DNA from: Saccharothrix coeruleofusca
GTDB taxonomy: Bacteria > Actinomycetota > Actinomycetes > Mycobacteriales > Pseudonocardiaceae
NCBI RefSeq assembly: GCF_014648515.1
Contig: NZ_BMRG01000009.1
Coordinates: 274-41,634, forward strand
Direction: 5' to 3'
DNA: 41,361 nucleotides
Part shown: positions 32,418-40,987 of the stretch, in pieces
How positions within the stretch are numbered: the stretch's first letter is position 1
How the letters are laid out: the number at the start of each line of letters is the position of its first letter
Translations under genes and position numbers: made by a program
The notes under the pieces: model-generated
Told to the model about the DNA's origin: nothing
The model's database searches: none
Seen by the model: only the letters and a program-made list of their open reading frames with translations

Positions 32418-34667
32418 TCAACGCCGTCGCCGCACCGCGGCCAACGTCGTCAGGCTGGTGAGCAGGAAGCCCAGTGGGAGCAGCAGCGCGGCGACGACGA
32501 CCAGGGCGACGACCAGCTCGTCGTCGAGGCCCGTGTCCGCCAGCCCGCCCGCGCCGAGGGCGCAGTCCTGCCCGTCGGGGGTGCGGCCGACCTGCTCGAC
32601 CACCTCCGACTTCGGCCGGGCGGTCTTCGGGTCGCCCGGCCCGACGTGGAAGGCCAGGGTGCTGCGGGCGGTGGTCGGGCGGCCGTCGACGGTGGCGCTG
32701 AACGAGAAGGTCACCGCGTAGCCGCCGGGCGCGGTGAAGGCCCAGACGCCGTGCACGTGGACGCCGGACCGTCCAACCGGGACAGTCGTCGCCCTGGGGA
32801 AGCCGTCGGCGGTGCCGAAGTAGCGGTCGCCGACCCCGCCGAACGGGTCCTGACCGTAGACGGCGAGCTTCCCCGGTCCCCGGACCTCCTCCAGGGTCAT
32901 CGTGACGTCCCCGGTGATCCCGGTGAGAACGGACGGGTGCTGGGTGTTCCAGCCCAACCACGGGATGCCCGAGCGCTGCGTCAACGGCATCATCCACACG
33001 GGACCGCCGCCGAGGAAGTCGTAACCGGACCCGGCCGGTGGCGTGGTCCGGGCGGTGTCGTCGAGGTGGAACACGTACCCGCCGGGGTCGCGGAACACCG
33101 GCTCGCCGTCGCGGTCGTCCTTGATCCGCGCGGTGAGCGCGCCACCTTCGACCACCGGTCCGTAGTCGAAGTGGCCGTCGGTGACGACTTCCACCTCGCC
33201 GGGCTCGACCACGCGGGTCACCGACGTGGGCACGCACGGCGGGGGCGGCGCGCCGGGGCCGGTGGGCGGCTCGGTCGGGGACGGGGACCTACCGGAGGCG
33301 GTGGTGGTGGCGGTGGACGTGGGCGCGGGGTCGGGCGTGGGTGCCGGGTCGGGCGTGGTGGTCGTCGGCGGCGCCGGGTCGACCGCGAGCGGGACGGCGC
33401 GCGCGGTGGCGACCACCCGCCCCTGGGAGTCGCGCACGTCGAACCCGAGCAGGGCACCGTCGAGGTCGGCGGTGGCGGGGAGGGTCAGCGCCGGACCGGT
33501 GCCCCGGTCGGTGACGCGGTCGCCGACGCGCGTCCACCAGGAAGCGGTGCGGTCCGCTCGTTCGGGGGTGATCAGCGCGGAGGCGGTGATGGTCTGGCCG
33601 GTGGCGTAGCGGTCGCGGACCCCGGTCACCACCGCGCCCGCAGGCGCCCTCGGGTTGGCGACCGCCGGGGAGTCGGACGGGGCGACCAGGTCGCCGATCG
33701 CCGGGGCGAAGCGGGCGGTGAAGGCGAGCGCGTCGGGGACGTCGGGCAGCGACAGCGCGCCGCGACCGCCGTCGAGGGCCGCGTGCCCCACGACCTCGTC
33801 GCGGTCGGCGTGGTGCCGCGTGAACTCCACCCACCCGGTCGGGACGCCGCCGTCGAGGTGCGGCGGACCGCCGGTGACGGTGGCGGAGAGCCGGAGTCCT
33901 CCGCCCGCTTCCCCGACCTCCAGCGCGGTGGAGGTCGGGGTGGCCGCGTGCGGGCCGACCGCGAAGACGTAGCGGGTCGAGGCGGAGACCAGGGGCGTGC
34001 CGGAGGTGGTCGTGGCCGACGCGGTGAACTCCAGCTCGTACACGCCGGGCGCGGTGAACGCCCAGTTGGCGTGCGCGTGGGTCGGCACCGAGGCGCGCAG
34101 GGTGCGCACGCCCGCGTCCCGCGAGCTGAACACGCGCTCGGGGCCGTCGGTGCCGGTGAAGTAGACCTCCACGTTGCCGGGGCCTCGCGCGGAGCGCAGC
34201 GTGATGTCCACGGTGTCACCGGCCAGCGCGCCGCGCGGCACGCCCTCGGTGTTCCAGCCCGCCCACAGCACACCCGGCTGCGACGCCTGGGGCAGCACGT
34301 GGATCGGGGCGCCCGCGGGCACGCCGAGGAAGGCGTAGGCGGGTGAGGACGGGGCGCGTCGCGCCGCGGCGTCGCTGACGTGCACCGTCGTGCGCGCCGG
34401 GTCGAAGCGGGTCGCGACCCGGTCCACGTCGGCCTTGCCCGCGACGACGAGGCGGCCCTCGTCGAGGAGCACCGAGACGAGGTCGGCGTGCCCGGTGGAG
34501 AGCAGCTGCCTGCCCGCAGGCCGAGGCGCCGGGCCCTCCGCGGCGTGCGCGGGGACGAGACCGCCGGAGAGCGCCACGAGGAGCGCCGCGATCACGGCAC
34601 GCACCGATCTCGGCGCTCGCGCCGTGGTCCACCCGCTCTTGTCGCGGCAGGCCGCGTGGTTCGGCAT
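32418..34667 (-). CDS. large wall-anchored protein with two anchor-M repeats
   Basis: A 749-residue protein. The signal peptide ends VPAHA. Repeat 1 runs from LLSTGHADLVSVLLDEG (His60) to PTHAHANWAF. The middle is an Ig-like region with VPTGWVEFTRHH and a Thr/Pro-rich spacer. Repeat 2 runs from TDGHFDYGPVVEGG to GVHVHGVWAF, which departs most from the consensus (V for N). The C terminus has LADTG, a hydrophobic helix and RRRR, a sortase signal. ATG 34667 has GGGGGAG upstream. It starts the surface-protein unit behind the Zur-type promoter at 34696-34724. A small 6-bp hairpin (CTCCCC/GGGGAG) lies between it and the next gene. Confidence 0.88.
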   Translation of the reverse strand: MPNHAACRDKSGWTTARAPRSVRAVIAALLVALSGGLVPAHAAEGPAPRPAGRQLLSTGHADLVSVLLDEGRLVVAGKADVDRVATRFDPARTTVHVSDAAARRAPSSPAYAFLGVPAGAPIHVLPQASQPGVLWAGWNTEGVPRGALAGDTVDITLRSARGPGNVEVYFTGTDGPERVFSSRDAGVRTLRASVPTHAHANWAFTAPGVYELEFTASATTTSGTPLVSASTRYVFAVGPHAATPTSTALEVGEAGGGLRLSATVTGGPPHLDGGVPTGWVEFTRHHADRDEVVGHAALDGGRGALSLPDVPDALAFTARFAPAIGDLVAPSDSPAVANPRAPAGAVVTGVRDRYATGQTITASALITPERADRTASWWTRVGDRVTDRGTGPALTLPATADLDGALLGFDVRDSQGRVVATARAVPLAVDPAPPTTTTPDPAPTPDPAPTSTATTTASGRSPSPTEPPTGPGAPPPPCVPTSVTRVVEPGEVEVVTDGHFDYGPVVEGGALTARIKDDRDGEPVFRDPGGYVFHLDDTARTTPPAGSGYDFLGGGPVWMMPLTQRSGIPWLGWNTQHPSVLTGITGDVTMTLEEVRGPGKLAVYGQDPFGGVGDRYFGTADGFPRATTVPVGRSGVHVHGVWAFTAPGGYAVTFSFSATVDGRPTTARSTLAFHVGPGDPKTARPKSEVVEQVGRTPDGQDCALGAGGLADTGLDDELVVALVVVAALLLPLGFLLTSLTTLAAVRRRR

Positions 34668-34695
34668 CGCTCCCCCAGTGGTCGTCTACTGGCAG

Positions 34696-34724
34696 AACTT
34701 AAGGCAAAGGACAATCGTTTTCAA
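34696..34724 (-). promoter_or_regulatory. Zur-type box inside a near-consensus promoter
   Basis: On the minus strand TTGAAA (34719-34724) and TAAGTT (34696-34701) are 17 bp apart, and AAGGACAATCGTT (34707-34719 as plus strand) fills the spacer. This is the best promoter match of the island. It lies about 29 bases before the ATG at 34667, giving a short leader with a ribosome-binding site. Confidence 0.75.
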
Positions 34725-34790
34725 TAACTGCTCGATCGCGACCCGCCCGTCGCGCTCCGGCGGTGGCGTCGGATCGCCGGGTGAACGTGG

Positions 34791-34819
34791 TTGTACTGAA
34801 AATCATTGTCGTTTACCGT
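34791..34819 (+). promoter_or_regulatory. Zur-type box and leaderless promoter of the second CobW-like gene
   Basis: TTGTAC (34791-34796) and TACCGT (34814-34819) are 17 bp apart; AATCATTGTCGTT (34801-34813) lies in the spacer. The GTG at 34826 is six bases beyond the -10, so translation probably begins at the mRNA's first base. The layout mirrors the promoter of the paralogue at 25705. Confidence 0.75.
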
Positions 34820-34825
34820 GGTCGT

Positions 34826-35872
34826 GTGGACACATCCGTCGTCTTGGTCGCAGGGTTGGGCGAGCACTCCGTCGCCGAGGAGGTGTGGCGGGCGCTGCCG
34901 GGTTCGGTGCTGGTGAGCCACGACCTGAGCGAGTTGTCCGACGGCGTGGTGCGGCGCTGGGTCGACGGGGTGCCGACCGAGCTGCGCCTGGAGCACGGCT
35001 GCGTCTCGTGCGCGATGCGCTCGGACCTGCTGCCGCTGCTGCGGCGGCTGCGGGGTCCGGTGGTGGTGCACCTGGACCCGGCCCTGGAGCCCGAGGCGGT
35101 GTGCCTGGCGCTGGAGGGCGAGCCCGTGCGCGTCGAGGCGGTCATCACCGTCGTGGACCGCGCCACGTGGTTCGCCGACGCCACCGGGGGTGACCTGATG
35201 GCCGAGCGCGGGCTGTCCGCGGCGCCCGGCGACGCCCGCACCGTGGCGCAACTGGTCGTGGGACAGGCGGAGTTCGCCGACGCCCTCGTGCTGACCGGGC
35301 CGACCGGTGACGAACGGGTGTCCGCCGTCCTGGAGCGGCTCAACCCCCTGGCGCCCCGGTGCGAGTTGTCGGTGCTCGACGTCGACGCGTTGCTGGCCTC
35401 GATCCCGCCGGGATCGCGCCGGGGGGAGGTGGACGACACCTTCGACGCCCTGGTGCGGGGCGAAGTTCCGGGGGAACCCGCGCACGGCGTGCACCTGGTG
35501 CGCTTCACCGCGCGTCGCGCCTTCCACCCCGTGCGCCTGCGCCGCGTGCTCGCCGCGCTCTCCGGTGGTGTCGTGCGCATGAGGGGCAGGGTCTGGCTGG
35601 CCGGTCGCGACGACTCGGTGCTGTGGCTGGAGGGGGCGGGCCGCGCGGTGCGGATCGGCGACGTGGGCCCCTGGCCCGCCGCTGTCGGCGGTTCGTCCGG
35701 GGCGGACGGGCACGGGCGGGCGCAGGACTTGGTGGTCGTCGCGTACCGGGGAACGGGGGAGGTGATCGAGGCCGCGCTGAGCGAGGCCCTGCTCACCGAC
35801 GAGGAGCGGTGGTTGGCGGCCGAGCTGACCTTCGCCGACCCGTTCCCCGGTGCGCGCGAGACGCTCGGGTGA
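34826..35872 (+). CDS. second CobW-like protein lacking the GTP-binding motifs
   Basis: A 348-residue paralogue of the protein at 25705, with the same losses: LVAGLGEHSVAEEV replaces Walker A and LTGPT replaces LNKTD. The metal motif is again HGCVSC (Cys59, Cys62). The CobW C-terminal domain is intact (RRAFHPVRLRRVLAALSGGVV). The upstream 21 codons of the open frame run through the Zur-type box and promoter, so I chose GTG 34826. It is alone in its unit, followed by a separately controlled importer. Two Zur-box-controlled, motif-less copies side by side with one intact CobW suggest a distinct role as a zinc-binding partner (inference). Confidence 0.87.
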   Translation: MDTSVVLVAGLGEHSVAEEVWRALPGSVLVSHDLSELSDGVVRRWVDGVPTELRLEHGCVSCAMRSDLLPLLRRLRGPVVVHLDPALEPEAVCLALEGEPVRVEAVITVVDRATWFADATGGDLMAERGLSAAPGDARTVAQLVVGQAEFADALVLTGPTGDERVSAVLERLNPLAPRCELSVLDVDALLASIPPGSRRGEVDDTFDALVRGEVPGEPAHGVHLVRFTARRAFHPVRLRRVLAALSGGVVRMRGRVWLAGRDDSVLWLEGAGRAVRIGDVGPWPAAVGGSSGADGHGRAQDLVVVAYRGTGEVIEAALSEALLTDEERWLAAELTFADPFPGARETLG

Positions 35873-35979
35873 CCAACGCGGTGCGCGTCGGCCGCCGGTG
35901 GAGTTCCGAGGCGGCCGGGCGAGCCGCGCCGCACGGGATGTCGCACGGGACGTCGAGCCGGGCAGCCACTCGATCGTGC

Positions 35980-36004
35980 TACGTTCCTGTCAATGAAAAT
36001 CAAT
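35980..36004 (+). promoter_or_regulatory. Zur-type box overlapping the start codon of the second FecCD importer
   Basis: AATGAAAATCAAT (35992-36004) is a symmetric but weaker box that includes the ATG at 35993. TACGTT at 35980-35985 can serve as -10, which would make the transcript leaderless. The region has no ribosome-binding site before the ATG, in agreement. Repression would come from blocking the transcription start. Confidence 0.55.
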
Positions 36005-37120
36005 GCCAAAGTCGCGGACGGGGCACAGGCTCCGCCCGCGCGGGTTCGCGGCGACGAGGCGGTCCGGGGGCTGCCGACCGCGTCCGGCCGCCCCGGAACC
36101 GCCGCCGCCTGCGCGGTCCTGGGCGCCGCGCTGGTGATCTCCGTGCTCGCCGCGATCAGCCTCGGTTCGGCGGTGATCCCCTTCGGCGACACCACGCGCT
36201 TCCTGTGGGCGGCGCTGACCGGCGGCGTCATCTCCGCCGACGAGGTGACGCAGTACCAGATCATCTGGCAGGTGCGCACGCCCCGCGTCGTGCTGGCGGC
36301 CGTGGTCGGGGCCGGGTTGAGCGCCGTCGGCGTCGCGGTGCAGGCCATGGTGCGCAACGCGCTGGCCGATCCCTTCATCCTCGGCGTGTCCTCGGGCGCG
36401 TCGGTCGGCGCGGTGTCGGTCACCGTGTTCGGCGCGCTGGCGGGGTTCGGGATCTACGCGGTGTCGGTGGGGGCCTTCCTCGGCTCGCTGGTCGCCTCGG
36501 GGCTGGTCTACCTCGCCGCGCGCTCGGCGACCGGGGTCACCCCGCTGCGCCTGGTGCTGACCGGCGTGGCGCTGGCGTTCGGGTTCGAGGCGCTGATGAG
36601 CGTCATCGTGTACTTCGCCCCCGACAGCGAGGCGACCAGCACGGTCCTGTACTGGACGATGGGCAGCTTCGGCGCGGCGACCTGGGGCGCGCTGCCGGTG
36701 GTGACCGCGGTGGTGGTCCTGGCCGTGGTGGCGCTGCGCCGGGCCGCGCGGGGACTGGACGTGCTGTCCTTCGGCGACGAGAGCGCCGCGAGCCTGGGGG
36801 TGGACGCCGACCGGCTGCGCGGGTGGCTGTTCGTGGTCACCGCGCTGGCCACCGGGGCGATGGTGGCCACCAGCGGTGCGATCGGGTTCGTCGGCCTGGT
36901 CGTGCCGCACCTGGTGCGCATCGTGGTCGGCGCGGGCCACGCCAGGGTGCTGGTGATCGCGCCGCTGTTCGGCGCGGTGTTCATGGTGTGGGTCGACCTG
37001 GTCTGCCGTGTCGTGGTCGCGCCGCGCGAGCTGCCCCTGGGGGTGATCACCGCGCTGGTCGGCGTTCCGGTGTTCATCACGCTGATGCGCCGCCGCGGCT
37101 ACCTGTTCGGGGGGCGGTGA
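35993..37120 (+). CDS. FecCD-type ABC transporter permease (second system)
   Basis: A 375-residue membrane protein of the BtuC/FecCD class: WQVRTPRVVLAAVVGAGLSA, NALADPFILGVSSGAS, GAIGFVGLVVPHLVRIV and LPLGVITALVGVPVFITLM. The first 32 residues are polar and variable. It is not a close copy of the permease at 12384. Gene order here is permease, ATPase, substrate-binding protein, different from the first system, so the two importers were probably acquired separately and may take different complexes. Confidence 0.93.
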   Translation: MKINAKVADGAQAPPARVRGDEAVRGLPTASGRPGTAAACAVLGAALVISVLAAISLGSAVIPFGDTTRFLWAALTGGVISADEVTQYQIIWQVRTPRVVLAAVVGAGLSAVGVAVQAMVRNALADPFILGVSSGASVGAVSVTVFGALAGFGIYAVSVGAFLGSLVASGLVYLAARSATGVTPLRLVLTGVALAFGFEALMSVIVYFAPDSEATSTVLYWTMGSFGAATWGALPVVTAVVVLAVVALRRAARGLDVLSFGDESAASLGVDADRLRGWLFVVTALATGAMVATSGAIGFVGLVVPHLVRIVVGAGHARVLVIAPLFGAVFMVWVDLVCRVVVAPRELPLGVITALVGVPVFITLMRRRGYLFGGR

Positions 37121-37914
37121 CCGTGGAACTGGACGTTGACCGGCTGTCGGTGGAGCTGGCCGGACGCGCGATCGTCGAGCAGGTCTCGCTGCGCGTGGGC
37201 AGCGGCTCGGTGGTCGGGCTGGTCGGCCCCAACGGCTCGGGCAAGTCCACCGTGCTGCGCTGCGTCTACCGGGCGCTGCGCCCCCGGTCGGGGGTGGTGC
37301 GGGTGGGTGGTGCCGACATCGGCGCGATGTCGCCGCGCGAGAGCGCCCGCCTGGTGGCGGCGCTGACCCAGAACAGCTCGGGCGAGCTGGACTTCACCGT
37401 GGCGGAGGTCGTCGCGCTGGGGCGTGCGCCGCACCTGAAGGGCAACGCGCCGCTGAGCGCGCGGGAGGCCGCGCTGTGCGAACGCGCCATGCGCCAGGTC
37501 GGCGTGGACCACCTGGCGCACCGCGGCGTGCTGTCGCTGTCGGGCGGCGAGCGGCAGCGCGTGCTCATCGCCCGCGCCCTGGCGCAGGAACCCGAGGTGC
37601 TGGTGCTGGACGAGCCCACCAACCACCTCGACCTGCGCCACCAGGTCGACCTGCTGCGCCTGCTGCGCGACTCGGGGCTCACGGTCCTGGTGGTCCTGCA
37701 CGACCTGAACCTGGCCGCGGCGGCCTGCGACCGGCTGTGCGTGCTCTCGGAGGGCGCGCTGGTGGCCTCGGGAACACCGGCCGAGGTGTTGACCGAGCAG
37801 CTGCTGCGCGAGGTGTTCAGCGTCCGCGCCTCGGTCGTCGCGCACCCGCTGGACGGGGTGCCCCAGATCTTGTACACGCTCGCCAACCACGTCGAAGAGG
37901 GAAGCGCACCATGA
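37117..37914 (+). CDS. ABC transporter ATP-binding protein (second FecE/BtuD type)
   Basis: A 265-residue ATPase: Walker A GPNGSGKSTVLR, signature LSGGERQRVLIARAL, Walker B LVLDEPTNHLD, and LVVLHDLNLAAAACDR. GTG at 37117 overlaps the permease stop; a second GTG two codons later is an alternative. It belongs with the permease and the lipoprotein that follows. Confidence 0.94.
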   Translation: MTVELDVDRLSVELAGRAIVEQVSLRVGSGSVVGLVGPNGSGKSTVLRCVYRALRPRSGVVRVGGADIGAMSPRESARLVAALTQNSSGELDFTVAEVVALGRAPHLKGNAPLSAREAALCERAMRQVGVDHLAHRGVLSLSGGERQRVLIARALAQEPEVLVLDEPTNHLDLRHQVDLLRLLRDSGLTVLVVLHDLNLAAAACDRLCVLSEGALVASGTPAEVLTEQLLREVFSVRASVVAHPLDGVPQILYTLANHVEEGSAP

Positions 37915-38903
37915 GATCACCCACCTCCGGCCGACGGCTCGCGATCACCGCGGCAGCGGCAGCGCTGTTGTCCGGCTGCGGCGCCCAGGTCCAAGGCGCC
38001 GGGGAGCAGAACGCCGCCGTGGTGGTCAACCGCTGCGGCGAGCAGGTCGAGTACCGCGTGCCCCAGCGGGCCGTGGTCTACGAGGGCGGCAGCGCCGACA
38101 AGCTGTTCTCCCTGGGACTGACCGAGCACGTCCACGGCTACGTCATGCCGCCCGCCAACCCGCCGGTCACCGAGTCGCCGTGGGCGGCGGAGTACGCCGA
38201 GGTCGAGTTCCTCAGCGACGACCTGCTCAACCGCGAACTCGTCGTCGACGCCAAGGCCGACTTCGTGGTGGCGGGCTGGAACTCCGGTTTCAGCGACCAG
38301 CGCGGCATCACGCCGGAGATCCTCGACGGCTTGGGCGTGCAGAGCTTCATGCACACCGAGTCCTGCTTCAACTACCCGAACTTCCCCGAGCGCAAGACCC
38401 CCTTCGAAGCGCTCTACACCGACCTGGAGCGGCTGGGGAAGATCTTCCGCGTGGAGGACAAGGCCCGCGAGGTGGTCGACGGCCTCAGGACCAGGGTGGA
38501 GGCGGTGAAGTCGCGGGTGCCGCAGGGGGAACCGGTGCCGGTCTTCCTCTACGACTCCGGCACCGACCAGCCCTTCACCGCGGGCAGCCAGGTGCCGCCC
38601 ACCGAGATCATCGCCTTCGCGGGCGGGCGCAACATCTTCACCGACCTCGACGCGCGCTGGACCAAGGTCGGCTGGGAGCAGGTCGTGGAGCGGGAGCCGG
38701 AGGTGATCGTGATCCTCGACTACGGCGACAAGCCGGCCCAGGAGAAGATCGACTTCCTCAAGTCCTCGCCCACCACCGCGAAACTGCCCGCCGTGGTCAA
38801 CGACCGGTTCTACGTGCTGGACTACAACGAGGGCATCAGCGGTCCCCGCAACGTCGACGGCCTGGAGGGCTTCGCCGAGTACATGCGGGGCCTGCCGCGC
38901 TGA
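37911..38903 (+). CDS. lipoprotein substrate-binding protein (second FecB/BtuF type)
   Basis: A 330-residue lipoprotein, lipobox LLSGC (Cys23). The binding-protein fold is shown by SADKLFSLGLTEHVHGY, DAKADFVVAGWNSGF, GGRNIFTDLDARWTKVGWEQ and EREPEVIVILDYG. Two Cys in NRCGEQVEY and HTESCFNYP are placed like those of the first SBP and could form a disulphide. The ATG overlaps the ATPase stop (ATGA). It should bind a metal-chelate complex, with zinc likely because of the Zur-type box at the head of the unit. Confidence 0.92.
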   Translation: MRSPTSGRRLAITAAAAALLSGCGAQVQGAGEQNAAVVVNRCGEQVEYRVPQRAVVYEGGSADKLFSLGLTEHVHGYVMPPANPPVTESPWAAEYAEVEFLSDDLLNRELVVDAKADFVVAGWNSGFSDQRGITPEILDGLGVQSFMHTESCFNYPNFPERKTPFEALYTDLERLGKIFRVEDKAREVVDGLRTRVEAVKSRVPQGEPVPVFLYDSGTDQPFTAGSQVPPTEIIAFAGGRNIFTDLDARWTKVGWEQVVEREPEVIVILDYGDKPAQEKIDFLKSSPTTAKLPAVVNDRFYVLDYNEGISGPRNVDGLEGFAEYMRGLPR

Positions 38904-38910
38904 GGTGACG

Positions 38911-38960
38911 GGGAGATCCGCGTGCGCGAGCACGGGGAGGTGGGCGCACGCGGATCTCCC
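38911..38960. terminator. bidirectional terminator after the second importer
   Basis: A perfect 17-bp stem, GGGAGATCCGCGTGCGC (38911-38927) with GCGCACGCGGATCTCCC (38944-38960), and a 16-base loop. It separates the convergent importer and the SbnA-like gene. Confidence 0.85.
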
Positions 38961-38973
38961 GCCCACCCCGCCG

Positions 38974-39978
38974 TCAGCGGTGGCCGGTGGGCGCGGGAGC
39001 GCGTTTCCAGTCCATCCGACACCACGGCAGGGCGAGCTCATCGGTGGTGGAGACCTGCGTCGGGGCCAGCGAGTCCAGCGGCGCGGCCCGCTCGTGCCGG
39101 GCGAAGACCGACTCCGCGTAGCGGTGGCCGGTGTCGGCCGCGATGAACACCACCGTCCGGGTCGGCGCGAGCCCGCGCTCCCACCGGGCGCACGCGTAGG
39201 CCGCGCCGGTGGACAGGCCCGCGAACACGGCGTGGCGCCGCAGCAGGTCGACGCTGCCCGACATGGCGGTGTCGAAGGACGTCCAGTGGATCGTGTCGTA
39301 CATCCGGTGGGAGACGTTGTCGAAGACGATGGAGCTGCCGATGCCCGCGATGATGATCTCCGGGTCGTGCACGTGCTCGGCGCCGAAGGTGATGCTGCCG
39401 AAGGGCTGCACCCCGACCAGCGTGGTGTCCGGCGCGTCGCGGCGCAGGTAGGTGGCCAGCGCGCCGGTGGACGCCCCGGAGCCGACGCCGCCGACGAGGG
39501 TGATCCCGTCGCCCAGCTCCGCGGCGAGGCGCTCGGCGATGGGGCGGTAGCCGAGGTAGTGGATGTCGTCGTGGTACTGCCGCATCCAGTGGTAGTCGGG
39601 GTGCTCGGCGAGGATCTCCCGGATGCGGTGCACCCGCCGGTCCTGGTCGTGCTTCAGGTTCGCGGACGGGGGCATCTGCTCCAGTTCCGCGCCCAGGATC
39701 GCGAGTTGGGTCCGCAGCGTCGCGTCCACGGTGGTGGACCCGACGATGAGGCACCTCATGCCGAACCGGTGGCAGGCCAGCGCGAGGGCGTAGGCGTAGA
39801 TGCCGCTGGAGCTGTCCACCAGGGTGTCACCGGGGCGCACCAGACCGCGGTCGAGCAGGTGCTCGACCGCGGCCATCGCCGAGACGACCTTCATCGTCTC
39901 GAACCTCAGGCACACGACGCCTTCTTCCACCGCGATCAGGTCAGGGGCTCCGATGGCCGCTGCGACGTGGTCGTGCAC
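38974..39978 (-). CDS. SbnA-like PLP-dependent cysteine-synthase-family enzyme
   Basis: A 334-residue fold-type II PLP enzyme. The probable PLP lysine is in RFETMKVVSAMAAVEHLL, the SSSGIYAYALAL loop corresponds to the substrate-binding SSGN loop of CysK, and GGVGSGASTGALATYL is the phosphate-binding glycine loop. These differ enough from CysK to exclude a housekeeping enzyme; SbnA-type enzymes that join an amino-acid phosphate with a nitrogen donor are a closer match. GTG 39978 has GGAGGAGG upstream. It is the third gene of the leftward DUF364-kinase-PLP set. A diaminopropionate- or similar-forming step in a metallophore pathway is inferred. Confidence 0.8.
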   Translation of the reverse strand: MHDHVAAAIGAPDLIAVEEGVVCLRFETMKVVSAMAAVEHLLDRGLVRPGDTLVDSSSGIYAYALALACHRFGMRCLIVGSTTVDATLRTQLAILGAELEQMPPSANLKHDQDRRVHRIREILAEHPDYHWMRQYHDDIHYLGYRPIAERLAAELGDGITLVGGVGSGASTGALATYLRRDAPDTTLVGVQPFGSITFGAEHVHDPEIIIAGIGSSIVFDNVSHRMYDTIHWTSFDTAMSGSVDLLRRHAVFAGLSTGAAYACARWERGLAPTRTVVFIAADTGHRYAESVFARHERAAPLDSLAPTQVSTTDELALPWCRMDWKRAPAPTGHR

Positions 39979-40003
39979 GGTCCTCCTCCGCAGGGGTGGT
40001 GGG

Positions 40004-40987
40004 TCAGCTCCCGGAAGTGGTGAACACGCTGGTGATCGGGATTCCGGCACGTCCGAGCAGGTCCGCGCAGGCGTTGGCGCGACGCCCGGCCCCGGTGCGG
40101 CCCGCGGCGAACAGCACGCCCGCGACGTTGCCGCTGTGGGCGACCTGCACGCCGACCGCGCCCGCGCGCTCGGCCACCTCGATCAGCAGGGGCAGCTCCG
40201 GTTTCGGCAGCCGTCGTTGGTTGAGGCGGGCGCTGCGGGTGCAGACCCGGCCCAGCAGCTCGGGATCGCCACGCCTGATCGCGCGGCGGATGTCCGCGCG
40301 CAGCCCGGCGAACACCTCGACCTCCTCGTCGTCGTAGTCGTCGCTGGGCAGGGCCGCCGTGTCGACGGGCGCGCCACCGCCGGTCAGGCAGCTCACCACC
40401 ACCAGCGGCGGCAGCCGGTCGCCGAGCACCTCGATGACGGTCCCCTCGCGCTGGGCGAACAGCAGGGGGCGGTCGTCGAGCATGAGCGGGTCGCTGGCGG
40501 TCTCCACCCGGACCGCGATGGCCGCGACGACCCGCGCGGGCAGGGTGGTGCCGTAGCTGTCGGCGACCGCGCGCACCGCCGCGATGAGGTCGCTGGTGGA
40601 CGAGCCCATGCCGACGCCGACCGGCACGCCGCCGCGCAGCAGGACGCGGCCCCCGTCCGGCCGCTGCCCGGTCCGGCGGGCGCACTCCGCGACGGCGAGC
40701 GCCGCCGCGCGAGCGGTGTTGGTGCGGTCGGGTGGGTCCACGCGGATGTCGGAGGGGGACAGCGCGCGGTCCCGCCGGAACTCCGCGTGCGTGGCGGGCT
40801 CCGCGACGGGCAGGGTGACCAGGCCGTTGCGGCGCCCTCCCCGTCCGTCGGGGAAGCAGCCCTGGAGCAGCTCGCCGTGGTGGCAGGCCGCGCGTCCCCT
40901 GCCCACGGCGGGCGGCGGGCCGCCGGTGAGCGGTGGTCGGTCCAGCACTGTCGTCGCGGCTTCCGGCCGGCTTCGCGCCGTCTTCAT
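40004..40987 (-). CDS. GHMP-family kinase, PduX-like
   Basis: A 327-residue GHMP kinase. HHGELLQG near the N terminus and VGVGMGSSTSDLIAAVRA (the GHMP ATP loop) are strongly PduX-like; AHSGNVAGVLFAAG and ASDPLMLDD also fit. PduX phosphorylates L-threonine; a relative acting on serine or threonine would supply the phosphate substrate for the SbnA-like enzyme next to it (inference). ATG 40987 overlaps the DUF364 stop (ATGA). In this pathway O-phosphoserine or O-phosphothreonine is a testable product. Confidence 0.82.
   Translation of the reverse strand: MKTARSRPEAATTVLDRPPLTGGPPPAVGRGRAACHHGELLQGCFPDGRGGRRNGLVTLPVAEPATHAEFRRDRALSPSDIRVDPPDRTNTARAAALAVAECARRTGQRPDGGRVLLRGGVPVGVGMGSSTSDLIAAVRAVADSYGTTLPARVVAAIAVRVETASDPLMLDDRPLLFAQREGTVIEVLGDRLPPLVVVSCLTGGGAPVDTAALPSDDYDDEEVEVFAGLRADIRRAIRRGDPELLGRVCTRSARLNQRRLPKPELPLLIEVAERAGAVGVQVAHSGNVAGVLFAAGRTGAGRRANACADLLGRAGIPITSVFTTSGS

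Noticed and set aside
25705-35872. Frameshift or decay as the cause of the missing P-loops in the CobW-like genes
   Set aside because: Both frames are uninterrupted, the rest of the fold is conserved, and both paralogues show the same replacement.
38974-39978. Housekeeping cysteine synthase (CysK)
   Set aside because: The lysine and SSGN loop contexts differ from CysK, and the gene lies with a kinase and a DUF364 protein instead of sulphur genes.
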